From Asterionellopsis glacialis (lineage: Eukaryota > Bacillariophyta > Plagiogrammaphyceae > Rhaphoneidales > Asterionellopsidaceae): 17,479 nucleotides of DNA. Under the pieces are notes generated by a model, which saw only the letters and a program-made list of their open reading frames with translations, did not search any database and was not told the origin of the DNA. The position numbers and the translations under genes were made by a program. The stretch is taken from NCBI GenBank assembly GCA_014885115.2, contig WKLE02001335.1:1-17479 (forward strand), in the 5' to 3' direction. This document shows, piece after piece, positions 1-9,918 of the stretch (positions within the stretch are counted from its first letter, which is position 1; each line of letters opens with the position of its first letter).

Positions 1-1
1 C

Positions 2-85
2 GAAAATATAATAATCAATATAGACATGGATGACCAGGTAACTGGTGATGACAATCTAATTGACAATGAGTCTGATATGGAGTAA
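2..85 (+). CDS. possible C-terminal tail of a truncated gene, acidic
   Basis: From the window edge, 27 codons stay open and end at TAATAA. The residues are strongly acidic (many Asp, Glu and Asn), as in the disordered tail of a real protein. The stretch is too short to identify. It overlaps the 3' end of the minus-strand frame at 15-320, so at most one of the two is fully genuine here. Confidence is low because it rests only on residue composition and a double stop. Confidence 0.15.
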   Translation, partial: ENIIINIDMDDQVTGDDNLIDNESDME

Positions 86-320
86 TAAAAAAAATTAAAT
101 TAACTACTCCTGTTACCACCATCAACATTGTTTCTTTGACATCTTTTACATAATTTTCATAAAAAATGTGAGAGTTTTTATGTTCCATCTGGTATATCAA
201 GACATAGGATTCTACATCATCTGTTAAGTAAAATTCTATTTTGTCTTGTAAATATTCAAGATTGATTTTGAATTTCTTATGTGCTATTTCTTTTATTTTT
301 CCAAAGATTTTTTGTAACAT
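15..320 (-). CDS. small hypothetical protein, 101 residues, AT-rich
   Basis: This frame begins with a true ATG at 320 and is open for 101 codons. Residues 1-65 look protein-like: a Lys-rich amphipathic start followed by alternating charged, Tyr and Ile positions. The last 30 or so residues overlap the acidic plus-strand tail and look less natural. The start lies 12 bases from a divergent ATG on the plus strand (333), and base composition changes strand at that point: A-rich on the minus strand here, A-rich on the plus strand after it. I recognise no domain. It may be a remnant of the same AT-rich element as the neighbouring broken frames. Confidence 0.25.
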   Translation of the reverse strand: MLQKIFGKIKEIAHKKFKINLEYLQDKIEFYLTDDVESYVLIYQMEHKNSHIFYENYVKDVKETMLMVVTGVVNLIFFITPYQTHCQLDCHHQLPGHPCLY

Positions 321-332
321 TTTTTAAAAATC

Positions 333-1728
333 ATGTCAGACAAGCAGCCAACACCCTCAAAGTACAAACTACCTGAGCATGATGAGACCTAGATAAACCA
401 ATCTTGGAAAGTCAGATGCAGAACAGGCAACAAGTCATTATCATAATTCCATGAAATTGAAGGAGGCCATTGACTATTGCACCAAGTTGTTAACAGGTCA
501 GATTTGGTTAAAATGTCATAGTAGACCATCACTAGTTATGGGTGTTAGTGAGGAGGGAGGCAGGGTGAGGAAATCATGACAGCATGATTTATTAAGAAAA
601 TCAGACAGAAACTTAATAGTATTGAGGCTGGTATGACTGGAGTTGATAAAGCCAGAAGAATATCATCAGAGAATCATACTGACCATTTATCTGAAACAGT
701 TATAAGATACCAAAAATGAAACCAAATAAAGGAGAAAAAATAATAATGAAAAAGGCAGAAGACATAGTATACGAACCAACAATGACTTCATAATGAATAT
801 GACAATTCATACAAAACAATATGTAGTTGTTGGCAAACCTATGATGATTTCTTAACAGTTTCAAATGTGGGTAGACAAAATATCAAAGCTATAGCAATTC
901 ACTATCCAAGAAGAAAAGAATGTAAGTACCAGTTCTTTTTCTAATTAACATAGCTTAGCATGCATGGATGTAATTATTCAGACACTTCCACATTAGTGAA
1001 TCCTTTCTTAAAATGAAGGTGGAGATCTTCATTATTCTAATATATTTACTCCCTCAAAAGAACCAAGTATTTGCATGGTCCCAGATTGCAGAAATAAGAG
1101 CAAGAAAAGAAATACATAAAGGACACCCCCAAAAACATAGCTTGGTAATAATATTGTCACAGTGAAGACAGCTAATCTCAATAAAGATGATAGAGCAGCA
1201 TGTTTAGAAACATCAGCAAAATGTAAAATGCTCAAACATAAAGAACCTAATATCAACCATTTACAAATGTCTGTGAAAGTTGTGAAGAGAAAGAGATTAA
1301 TCAAGGAAGATGTGCAGATGAGAGAGATGGAACAACTTTAAAATACTGGCAAGAATTCACTGAAACAATTAAAAAGGATGCAAAGTTATTTGTACAAATA
1401 TTTCTAGTACCTGAAAAATAATTTAAAAACAAATTGTACAATGTGCAAACATCCAGGAGTATCAAAACTTATTGTCTATATCAAGAAACTGTACTAGATA
1501 CCAACGTGATTGAATTGTAATCAAACTGCAAATGATTATGAAGAAGCAGACAATTGGTGATGCTTGGAAAACAAAAAAAGGAAAAGGAAGATACTTGAGA
1601 AGGAGATGAAGGAGAAGGAGTATCAGCCATTATCAATTTTAATAAGTCTGATAAAGAAATTACACAAATGGACAATTCCAAAAATGAATGTAGAAATAAT
1701 ATACACAAAAAAGAAGCTAGAAAAATAA
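333..1728 (+). pseudogene. decayed AT-rich coding region with multiple stops and frameshifts
   Basis: Coding-like open segments follow one another on the plus strand but in several frames, each closed by a stop. They run from ATG 333 to TAG 390, ATG 451 to TGA 577, 588-716, ATG 716 to TAA 791, and then one frame from 1012 to 1728. That last frame has stops at 1117, 1138, 1339, 1405, 1495, 1507, 1558 and 1726, and open runs of up to 66 codons (1141-1338) and 55 codons (1561-1725). The segments are Lys-rich and include CxxC-like pairs. Strong A-over-T skew holds throughout. No family could be assigned. The simplest reading is an old inactivated gene, perhaps from a mobile or viral-type element. 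Chance frames in A-rich DNA are the main alternative. Confidence 0.3.
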
Positions 1729-2340
1729 CAGGAAAATTTTTGAACCAGAAGAATAAAACAAATGTTCTAAGTTAAACCTTATTCTGGTATTCAATACTAT
1801 TAATCACAAAGGGATAAGGGAGTAAACATAGATGTTGTCAAGAAAACCCCTTCCCTGGTTCCAATATATTTCCAAACAAGTTACAGTTACTGGTGGTGCT
1901 GGGAAGAGTAAGTGGAGTGAGCTAATTTTTTAAAAGTATTTCATTGCTCTACAGACTTTGAAGAACCAGAACATTGAATGATTTTTAAAATGATCTCTCT
2001 ACATATGTTTGTTCACTGATGCACATTTCAAACTGATCATTGAAGCGAACATTCTAACACACATAAATTTTTTTATTGGCATTTAAAATGTTTCAGCCAA
2101 GAATTTGGCTCAGATGTAGGAACATATCGGATCCAACAGGAATAAACTTGAGGGCACGTCATGAGCATCAACTCCTGCACCACAACGTTTCCCACAAAAA
2201 CTAGGCAGTGGTGCCAAGGGAAGGCTTTTTTCTCTTTTGTTCTGTTGGTTGGATGCAAATGCAGGGCAGACTGATTACGCGATTGAGGTTTGCATTTTTG
2301 TACCTTGTACATAGAATAAGATTCCATGTAGAACTACAAC

Positions 2341-2410
2341 TGTGTAAGTACCTGGTACTTCGTAAGTAGGTCCTACGGTACCAACATACTGTACCCAGGG
2401 TGCCTAGTAA
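2341..2410. repeat. GTACC-type palindromic repeat cluster
   Basis: Within about 70 bases there are several copies of GTACC or its variants, including GTACCTGGTAC, GGTCCTACGGTACC and GTACCCAGG. The same vocabulary recurs in the other intergenic regions of the window and is rare inside the genes. It looks like a degenerate dispersed repeat. No terminal repeats or coding capacity are visible. Confidence 0.5.
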
Positions 2411-2702
2411 CCACCAAAGTTATGATACGGGTACTGTTTTTCACTATAAAAAATGGTCCGTTGAAAAACTCATTCTTGTTAGTACCAGATACTTGTGACT
2501 TGGTATTAATACCTGGTAAATACAAGTTCAGAATAGAGCAGTCATCCGTGCGGATGTCGACCGTATTGTTGTTTGGCTTGCTCCATTTTGGCGGGCTCCA
2601 ATATGATTCGCTGAAGCGAAGCCGTGATTTTTGTACCAACGAAGTAAATACCTGGTATTCATCGACATTGTTCTGATTGAATTTTGAAGTAGGAGACACC
2701 TA

Positions 2703-2710
2703 TGACGTCA
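2703..2710. promoter_or_regulatory. perfect CRE palindrome TGACGTCA
   Basis: An exact 8-base TGACGTCA lies about 880 bases upstream of the start of the phosphoprotein gene at 3592. This is the binding site of CREB/ATF-type bZIP factors. In the diatom Phaeodactylum, TGACGT/ACGTCA-type CO2-cAMP-responsive elements are established. The distance from any gene is large, so function is uncertain. Confidence 0.25.
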
Positions 2711-2840
2711 TGAGCAAGATCAAAAGCCAGTGAGCAAGATCCAAATAAGTGTTCCGCATCTTTGATGGCTAATATCATTTTCTATAAACATCAACATATT
2801 ATTATTGGACAAACAGTTGCCGGTACGATCATTTGTTCTA

Positions 2841-2935
2841 GTACCAGGTACCCCAGGTAGTGTGCAGTTAGTCCAGCACCAGGTACCTGTACCTCGATAC
2901 TAGAGGGCTACCTGTACCTACTATACTGGAAGAAG
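2841..2935. repeat. GTACC-type palindromic repeat cluster
   Basis: The block starts with GTACCAGGTACC at 2841-2852 and continues through CCAGCACCAGGTACCTGTACC and ACCTGTACC variants. The core GTACCAGGTA is shared exactly with sites at 10149, 16801 and 17424, so these intergenic clusters belong to one repeat family. Confidence 0.55.
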
Positions 2936-3204
2936 TCCAGACTTTTTCCAAAGAGGGACGAAAGAGAGAATACCTGGTTTGCCAGGGTAAACCATCTGCT
3001 CCTTGAAACGACAATAAATACTGTTTGGTTACGTAGACTTCTGTGGCAATGCATATTCTACCTATCGAAACACATGGTTCTTTGGAAGCCAAACACATGT
3101 TTTTGATGTTCTACATACTGCCCTGTAATCACTAGAAAGACACGGGAGATACAAGTAATTCTGAATCAAGGGGTGGTATGATGTAAGTTTAAGTTAGAAC
3201 TACG

Positions 3205-3591
3205 GTGGATGACATCAGTCACCTTCCAGAGGAACTTTATGTATGCTTGAGTCTATTCCAAACTTTAAACGATTTGATATTATCACAAGTCACATATTAC
3301 ATACACCTTAGTCTTCATTTCTATGCTCATGATGTAAGAATTCTTTTTGGTGTCGGTGTGCATGACACCAAAGATCTTGAAGTATCCATTAGACTTGCGA
3401 TGACGAATCGAGGGGGGGGGGGTTGTGGTCACTGAAGGAAGGCGCCTTGACATGCAGTTTTACACATGTTCGTTGTGCATTGGCCGTTCTCACATCTTAC
3501 TGTACCTGCTTTTCAATGAAACGCTTCCCTTCCACAGAGGTATTGATCGAAAAAAGATATCTTCGGACTAGTTAAATTGAACTACTGGACC
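3205..3591. other. upstream region of the phosphoprotein gene
   Basis: This is the probable promoter and 5' leader of the gene starting at 3592. A 76-codon open frame at 3205-3435 begins with GTG, lacks an early ATG and resembles nothing I know. A run of 11 G occupies 3412-3422. A pyrimidine-rich acceptor-like stretch ending in CAG lies near 3536, but an in-frame TGA at 3544 means no exon joined there could extend the protein. No clear TATA box was seen. Confidence 0.4.
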
Positions 3592-6162
3592 ATGTCATTT
3601 CACTCAAACGGTCGGACAGGAACTAATACGCGCCATCAAAGCCTACTACTGACACCTGAAGATGTCTCCTTGAACTCCAAAAAGCAACGTCGTCCCCCAC
3701 GTGATGTTGTTGTAATCAGAGCGACCCCCGATTCGATGAGGCGTGAAGAACAAGACGAATTACGGTCACCTTTCGAGCTTCAATGTACTGATAGTAGAGG
3801 GACTGGCGACGCACAGCAGTCAACAAGCGAAGGTAGCTTCGTTTCGACGAAACTAACTGAATTGTCACCTTTCAAGCTCAGACCAAGAAACCCAATGCTT
3901 GCTACTTGCACACCATCTCCAGCAAGTAGAAAGAGACGTGCTAATTCGATGAGTGCACCTGAAGTTGCTTGTGCCGAAATTACGAAAGGAAGTCCGCCTC
4001 GGTACCCATCAGATGTGTCCAACTATTCGAGTTCAAACGGAGATTCTGAAGCAACGGATAGATTTTTTAAGTACGAACAAAGACCCTCAAAATCGATAAT
4101 ATCACCACATGGCATATCCCCTCTAACACACTCACTACCCTCAACAATAGAGGAGCCTGATTCGCTTAATCTCAAGGAACTTTGTTTACAATCTCCTATA
4201 GCCCACCGCCCAGTAGTACAAGCGTTTGATCCTAGCCCTACGAAGAACCAACAATATGGTGGTCACAGCCGAGTTGGGTCTTCTTTTACCGCTTTCAGTG
4301 AGTCACCAGGGCGTTCTTTACACAAAACGGAAACACCCGGATCTCTCTCTACTTCGAGCACTAATAATCCCAATCAAAGGACACCCTGCAGCTCTGCAAA
4401 ATCATCTCCTCGTCAAGTTCCACTCACGGTGATATCAAATGGTCAAGGTGCTTGTTCGCCACTAAACCCCCCACCACCACCGTATCACCCATTGGCAGAA
4501 ACTACTTCGGCCTGGCTGTATTCCGTTAATGACGATGATGAAAGTGACTCAGACGTTGGTTCTCCTAAACGGCTTTCAATTGCAAAAACTACAAGACCTT
4601 CGCATTTGACACCGCAAAATATGACCGCAATGCTACCTGGACATGAATGTGGCATGAACTCAGGACAGCATTTTAAAACGTCGCCACTCTTGCAACGCAA
4701 TGACAATGACAACAAGTACAGTGCTGCTTTGCCATCACCGAAGACTCCCTTGCCCAAGATAGTTCTGGCTCCGAGGACTCCTCTTAGCGAGACAAGCCGT
4801 GTATCTAGTAGCGCACACATGTCTATGTATCAATATTCGCCAGGTGCCGGACCGGAGATGGAACTTTTGGGATCTACCGCATTTTCCTCCAGGGTCGATA
4901 ATGAATATTCGACAAGTGAGCGACTTAGCCGTACAGATCAACAAATTGGAGATTTGAATAGCTTGTCCAGGCCATCAGCGCCATCCATAAGTCATTTTTG
5001 GCAGCGTGAGTCGAATAACTCTCTGGCTTTGTCAGTTGATGGCAGCAAAGATGGTAACACCAGCACTTCGGGTTTACAAAATTCCAATTCGTTCGGTTGT
5101 CTCATATTGGAAGAAGAGACTAGAAAAGCAACCGAAAAGGGAAGAGGCAACCAAGCTACAAGGCCATCGTTTCTTCCTTCAAACGATGATTGGCACAATC
5201 CAGTTCCATCTTCTACTCATACAATATCACATCATAGCCAATCGTGTTTTGGTAGTCCTGATGTAGAATTGACTGGAACGCCTCAAAGAAAGAACAAGAA
5301 GTTTTCTGGTACACCACAGACAGCTTCTGCTGCTAGTGAGAGCAAATCTCAATCTCTCTTTACTTTGCCAAAGTCCGATAACATGCTCGCCATCCTACAG
5401 GGCAATGGACAATCAGAGTCTTTAGATTTGGATCAAGGCTCACTCACTGATAGCGATGATGGATTTATTTTAGCAAAACCTGGAGATATTGCCGAAGAGA
5501 AATTAGATGCTACAAGCAAAATTCTTGAATACCACGATCGCCACAAGGACGGTAGAGGAAGCCGGAGAGTTAAACAAAGATGCCATTCCTCACTTAATAC
5601 CAAGCCCTCAAGTCTTCATGTTAACATTTGTAGTTCAGGCGAAAGCTTGTGTTTGAATATGAGTTCTTCAGAGTCCAATGAAGATGTGCGATGCTCGTCT
5701 TCGTCTTCATCAACACTTGACTCAGTCCTTCCGAAGCGCTCGTCTTCGGCTTCCCTCAATTACCAATCGGCGTCCAATACAAGTTTATTTGGAATGGACA
5801 TTGTCCACGAAGAAGAATGTTCTGAGTGTGCGCCACACAACCGGACGGTTGGGGGTGGTCCTCCCTTCTGTGGCAGCATCCTTCATAAAGCTACCCGAAG
5901 TCATAGTGGCAATGCGTTACGTCGAACAGACTCAGGTGCATTCGGTTCTTCATGCAGCCTGTCTCGCAAACGATCTGATCAGAGCCTCGGGTCGTTAGGT
6001 CTTACCCTTGAAGGCTCACTTTCATATGGAGAAGATTCAAATAGAGATCTTGTAACCCCTCCAGTCGTCAGGGCTAGTGTGAAATCCCCTCCTCCTCTTG
6101 CCCCAGCTATATCCCAAAAAGTTTTTGGATTCAAACTAAAGTCAGCAAATGAAGCGTCTTAG
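3592..6162 (+). CDS. Ser/Pro-rich disordered phosphoprotein, unknown function, 856 residues
   Basis: A single uninterrupted frame starts at the first ATG (3592); an in-frame TGA at 3544 closes it upstream, and it ends in TAG. I recognise no folded domain. The protein is rich in Ser, Pro, Thr and Asn throughout and is probably mostly disordered. Visible motifs include two SPF[EK]L repeats (residues about 59 and 92), a basic KRRANSMS stretch (114-121), a PPPPPY WW-domain-type ligand (293-298), and full CDK-type sites SPTK (215-218), SPKR (324-327) and TPQR (563-566). There is a small Cys cluster near 740-765 and basophilic sites such as RRTDS and RKRSDQS in the last 100 residues. This composition suits a kinase-regulated scaffold or cell-cycle substrate, but that is inference. 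It converges on the PIG-O gene, with 399 bases between the stops. Confidence 0.82.
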   Translation: MSFHSNGRTGTNTRHQSLLLTPEDVSLNSKKQRRPPRDVVVIRATPDSMRREEQDELRSPFELQCTDSRGTGDAQQSTSEGSFVSTKLTELSPFKLRPRNPMLATCTPSPASRKRRANSMSAPEVACAEITKGSPPRYPSDVSNYSSSNGDSEATDRFFKYEQRPSKSIISPHGISPLTHSLPSTIEEPDSLNLKELCLQSPIAHRPVVQAFDPSPTKNQQYGGHSRVGSSFTAFSESPGRSLHKTETPGSLSTSSTNNPNQRTPCSSAKSSPRQVPLTVISNGQGACSPLNPPPPPYHPLAETTSAWLYSVNDDDESDSDVGSPKRLSIAKTTRPSHLTPQNMTAMLPGHECGMNSGQHFKTSPLLQRNDNDNKYSAALPSPKTPLPKIVLAPRTPLSETSRVSSSAHMSMYQYSPGAGPEMELLGSTAFSSRVDNEYSTSERLSRTDQQIGDLNSLSRPSAPSISHFWQRESNNSLALSVDGSKDGNTSTSGLQNSNSFGCLILEEETRKATEKGRGNQATRPSFLPSNDDWHNPVPSSTHTISHHSQSCFGSPDVELTGTPQRKNKKFSGTPQTASAASESKSQSLFTLPKSDNMLAILQGNGQSESLDLDQGSLTDSDDGFILAKPGDIAEEKLDATSKILEYHDRHKDGRGSRRVKQRCHSSLNTKPSSLHVNICSSGESLCLNMSSSESNEDVRCSSSSSSTLDSVLPKRSSSASLNYQSASNTSLFGMDIVHEEECSECAPHNRTVGGGPPFCGSILHKATRSHSGNALRRTDSGAFGSSCSLSRKRSDQSLGSLGLTLEGSLSYGEDSNRDLVTPPVVRASVKSPPPLAPAISQKVFGFKLKSANEAS

Positions 6163-6561
6163 TTTTGTGAATTTGTTTTATTTTTATTATTAGCTACTTT
6201 CCATGTGATTAATCTTGTTTGTATGTAGAATTAAAATAAGCACCGTATGTTTTATATATGTAACGAGTTGAAAAATGCCCGATGTGTCAATAGAGTCTAA
6301 TATCTAGTTTTCGAGAATTTTTATATCTGCTCTTAGCCAACATGATCAGTTCCGTGTAAGCTTTGATTGTCAGTAAAGGACCCAGATTTCCAAATGCAAA
6401 AGGGCATTATTTTCCAGGTAGTGTCAGATATTCAAATGTTGTTCCTTTCCTTCTTGGACTATAACGAACACTGGGAGAAAAGATTGCACCTGATGTGTTC
6501 TGTTTTACATTATTTTCACATGTAGGCTATACAACTTTTTACCTTTTTTACCTTGGGGGTC
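6163..6561. other. convergent 3' intergenic region
   Basis: These 399 AT-rich bases separate two stop codons that face each other (TAG at 6160-6162 on plus, TAG at 6564-6562 on minus). They should hold both 3' UTRs and polyadenylation sites. Candidate A-rich signals such as TTAAAATAAG near 6232 are too loose to call. No frame here looks coding. Confidence 0.5.
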
Positions 6562-9500
6562 CTAAAATAAATTAGAAGTCATTATTCTAGCCAACGAATT
6601 CAAGAACAGAAAAATCGAAGCCCAAACGAATCGAGGTGCAAATATCGCCCAAACCATCAAGTGACGCCTCATCAGGCTAACAGATACACATGCACCAAAA
6701 GATTCCAAAAGCTGGTAAAAGCAGAACCACGTCCAAACACTATGCCGCTTTGTTAGGGCTGATGCCGTGACAACCAAAATAATGCCTAATATTTCCCATC
6801 CAAATGTGTTGAGAAATAATGAGAGCCCCGCTGTTCCAAAGTAAAATTCCGAAGTTGCAATAAAAGCTGCAGAGTATTGAAGTCCATTGAAAGAGCAAGC
6901 ATGTCCGGTAGCAAAGTATGTAAAACGGATGACCAATCTCCATAACGCTGCCACAACATTATCAGGAACCTATTGTACATGTGTTAGTCTTGGCGCGATC
7001 TTCAAATACAACATATATACATTTGAAACTAAACAGTCTTCTTACCTCTTTCAACCCCGATTTCCCTGTAACATGAAGTATGACCCAAACTGATAAAAGA
7101 AATATGCAAGACGAAGCCGCGGTTGACGGACCAGTAACAGCTATGACGAAGGACAGCAGTTTAGAAACGCCAGTCACCACCTTGTTCACCAGAATTCTGT
7201 TCCAATGAGCAGACACGCGTTCTTCCAAATACATCAAAAATGACCCGATGCACAGCAGAGCAAGTGCTATCCGACAGCATAAAAATCCATTACGCTCAGG
7301 ATTGGGTGACCTTCTTTCAATCCAACTCAAAGCGAGAAAGAAGAGAGCAGCACAATCTAGCAATGCATGTTTCTTTGAAAGACTGTACCCTCTGCGATAT
7401 AAGTCCCATCTTAAAAAAGCTAGTGATGACATGCATGGGAGAAAGCAGAGCACACTATGAGCAAAGTGGAGGCGAATTGATGGATCTAAACCATGTCCTG
7501 AAATGAGTAATTCGCTAATTCGCGAACAGAAAGGAAGTAGTAATAGAAGAGAAATATCTGATGGTGCAGCCGAAGGATTTATTGCAGTGTTTGTCGCACC
7601 TGCACCCGCACCTCGTCCAGCGATCATTATGCAGATAATCGCTAAGCTGAACTGGATGACCTTGATTTCCTGATTGATATAGCTGTTGCTGAATGTCAGC
7701 AAAACACACTGGAAAATCATGAGAATCAAAGTGATGGCGACTTGGAAATACTGCGAACCGGTGTATGAGTGAATGTGTAATTGCCGGTCAGAATTGTGGT
7801 ACCACAGAGGAAGCCCAAAAATCAAAGATAGGAATACTATGACAGCGCCTACAATCATACCAAAAGTATTGAAATGAGTCCTGAGTGTAGAACAAAAATA
7901 AGTAAACACATTTTTTGTTAGCTTTTTTGCGAACTCTTTTGCACTTATTGAAAATTGTAAATTTATCTTGTCTTACCAAACTCTCTTGCCTAAGCCCGTT
8001 GCTTCGTCTAAGAATAATTTGAATTTTGCACAAGCTTCCCGATACGATATCGAATCTTCTGCGCCATCTTCGGCCGCTAGTGCTGACTTGTATACGGCAA
8101 CAGCATCTAGTAAAACCTCATTTAATTCATCCAGGGCGGGTAATTTGTTGGCGGTATCTGAGTACACCGCGAGATACCGCCACACTTGAGCAGCATTTAG
8201 AGCCAACATCGCTGCAATTATTGGCATAATCTTTTCCGCTTTCGTATGAGGGGGTAACAATGATGGGATAACCCCACCCAAATTTGCATACGGAATTGGA
8301 AGGCCTAGAAGGAATGAAATAGTTGGAACTAAATCAATTTGGTTTACGGTCCGAAAAGCTTCTTCTGACCGGATTCCACCCTCGGATCCATCAATATCCT
8401 AGGATAGAAAAGGTCAAAAACTAAGTTGTAAGACATATTTTGTGGCGAAGCCCATTGTTGATATGAGAAAATACTACCTGGTGACGAAAAATGTTACATA
8501 CCTTTGAAATACTCATATCTCCACACCCAGGGGAGAAGTGAGCGAATAGTGCTGCATTGGTCTCTTCCGGTGACCCTCCACCATGATTGCCACCCTCGGT
8601 CATTCCATGGTCACCAAATATGAAAGCTACCTGGCATTCATGAGTTGGTGAATCATCTAGAGAGTCCAAAATGATACTTAAGGCTTCATCCATTTGGTTC
8701 AACTTCTCGGTCATGTACTTCGTGTGAGGGCCATACGTATGACCAACATGGTCTACACCTAAGAAATGTGCAATAATAACTTCAAAGAATTCAGGTGGTC
8801 CACCTTTGGTCACACTTTTACGTCCAAAAGACTTCATTAAACGAGGCAAATGTTCCAAACATCCATTATCCACAGTATCAAGGTCTCTTGTATTAAAGGA
8901 TGGAAAAGGGTGACTATCGTCAAACTGTGTCGGAAATAGATCTTCCCAAGTATCATCTCCGACAAATGCCAATTTGGGCTTTGCTATGTCAGAGGATGGC
9001 ATGCCACGACGCGACTGGGGGGAACTTTTGAGCTGTTGTACCCACGTATCTTCATCGACATTTGCACCTCCAAATGACCCAGCTGATTGAAAACCAAAAG
9101 ACAGTTGTGACCACCGTCAACAAAGTGGAACCAGAGAGAGAACAAAAGTTAGTCCAATAAAGTTTCCTTCATACCACCGTTGAAGAAATTTTTCAATTTT
9201 CATAATTCTGCATCTCTTACATATATCAGCAAATGTCGGTAAACCACCTGTCGTTAACCCTTTCAGTCGTTGCATAGTAACAGTGGGCGGGTCGGCGACG
9301 AATTGGAGAAGCTCGGAGCGACCTTTGACTTTTGAATGCTGATTTCCTTCTAGTCTTGAACCTAATGAATTGGGAAGATGATATCTTGCGAAGTCAAACC
9401 GGAGTGCATCCACCACCAGAACCACCATTGAATCCACACGTCGACCAACCCAACAGCCATCGAAGGAATTTGAATTGTCTGAAATAATTCCACTATTTTT

Positions 9501-9725
9501 CAGTCGGTTTGTCTCGTCTCTTGTAAGCCCAAGGTATTCCTGTAACAGATTTGAAGCTGAATCACCGTCACACATCGAAGTATGCGTCATGCTCCGCTTA
9601 GAGAGAAAGAACGCAGACGAGAAAATGTATAACCCTATGATGGCCAAAACAGGACTCATTATTTCAGGCCTTTTAAAGATTGGTTTTACAGCACGTACTC
9701 TGCCATTGTTACGGTCGCCCATCAT
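6562..9725 (-). CDS. PIGO: GPI ethanolamine phosphate transferase 3 (PIG-O/Gpi13 family)
   Basis: Five exons give 916 residues: 9725-9221, 9082-8502, 8398-7977, 7880-7046 and 6969-6562, with GT-AG introns of 138, 103, 96 and 76 bases; phases agree at every junction. The family adds ethanolamine phosphate to the third mannose of the GPI precursor in the ER lumen, the group later linked to protein, with PIG-F as partner. Residues 24-42 are an N-terminal membrane anchor. The lumenal alkaline-phosphatase-superfamily domain shows VVLVVDALRFDF (metal Asp106), DPPTVTMQRLKGLTTG (candidate nucleophile Thr150), FVGDDTW (208-214), AHFLGVDHVGH (273-283) and GDHGMTEGGNHGG (325-337). The rest is a chain of hydrophobic segments ending in the GHACSF...FAPRF signature typical of PIG-O. 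At 916 residues it is somewhat shorter than human or yeast homologues (about 1000-1090). It starts with two adjacent ATGs. Confidence 0.9.
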
Positions 9726-9918
9726 GAGGGAGGGGGCGAAATTGTTCTACCAACAGCACTAGCTGACCTTGTGTCGTGCAACCCGCTGTCTAGTTGTTGA
9801 TTCTGTGACAAAAAAGTGTTCAAAAGCATGTTTTCTTTTGGCTCGAAGGCGTGAGCTGGTCCAATCAAATCATGCCCCCCCTTCAAAGATTCGCCCTTCA
9901 TTTATCCCCTCTTTTTTC

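Larger units (their letters stand above)
1729..3204. other. intergenic stretch without a supportable gene
   Basis: No frame here has coding character beyond chance. Frames of 70-110 codons on both strands at 2073-2699 and 2868-3098 overlap one another, and the 2373-2699 pair opposes itself. The stretch holds a short P-loop-like reading at 1892-1909, several GTACC palindromes, a TGACGTCA site and the direct repeat TGAGCAAGATC at about 2711 and 2731. Composition shifts from AT-rich to mixed near 2070. Confidence 0.5.

Noticed and set aside
2373..2699. Overlapping frames on both strands (108 and 84 codons)
   Set aside because: They oppose each other, pass through GTACC repeats, and neither has coding character.
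3205..3435. 76-codon open frame just upstream of the phosphoprotein gene
   Set aside because: It begins with GTG, has no early ATG, ends in a poly-G-derived Gly run and shows no family resemblance.
3577..3591. TTG start adding five residues to the phosphoprotein
   Set aside because: In a eukaryotic nuclear gene the ATG at 3592 is the expected start.
4485..4820. 111-codon frame on the strand opposite the phosphoprotein gene
   Set aside because: Shadow of the real gene; no independent coding signal.
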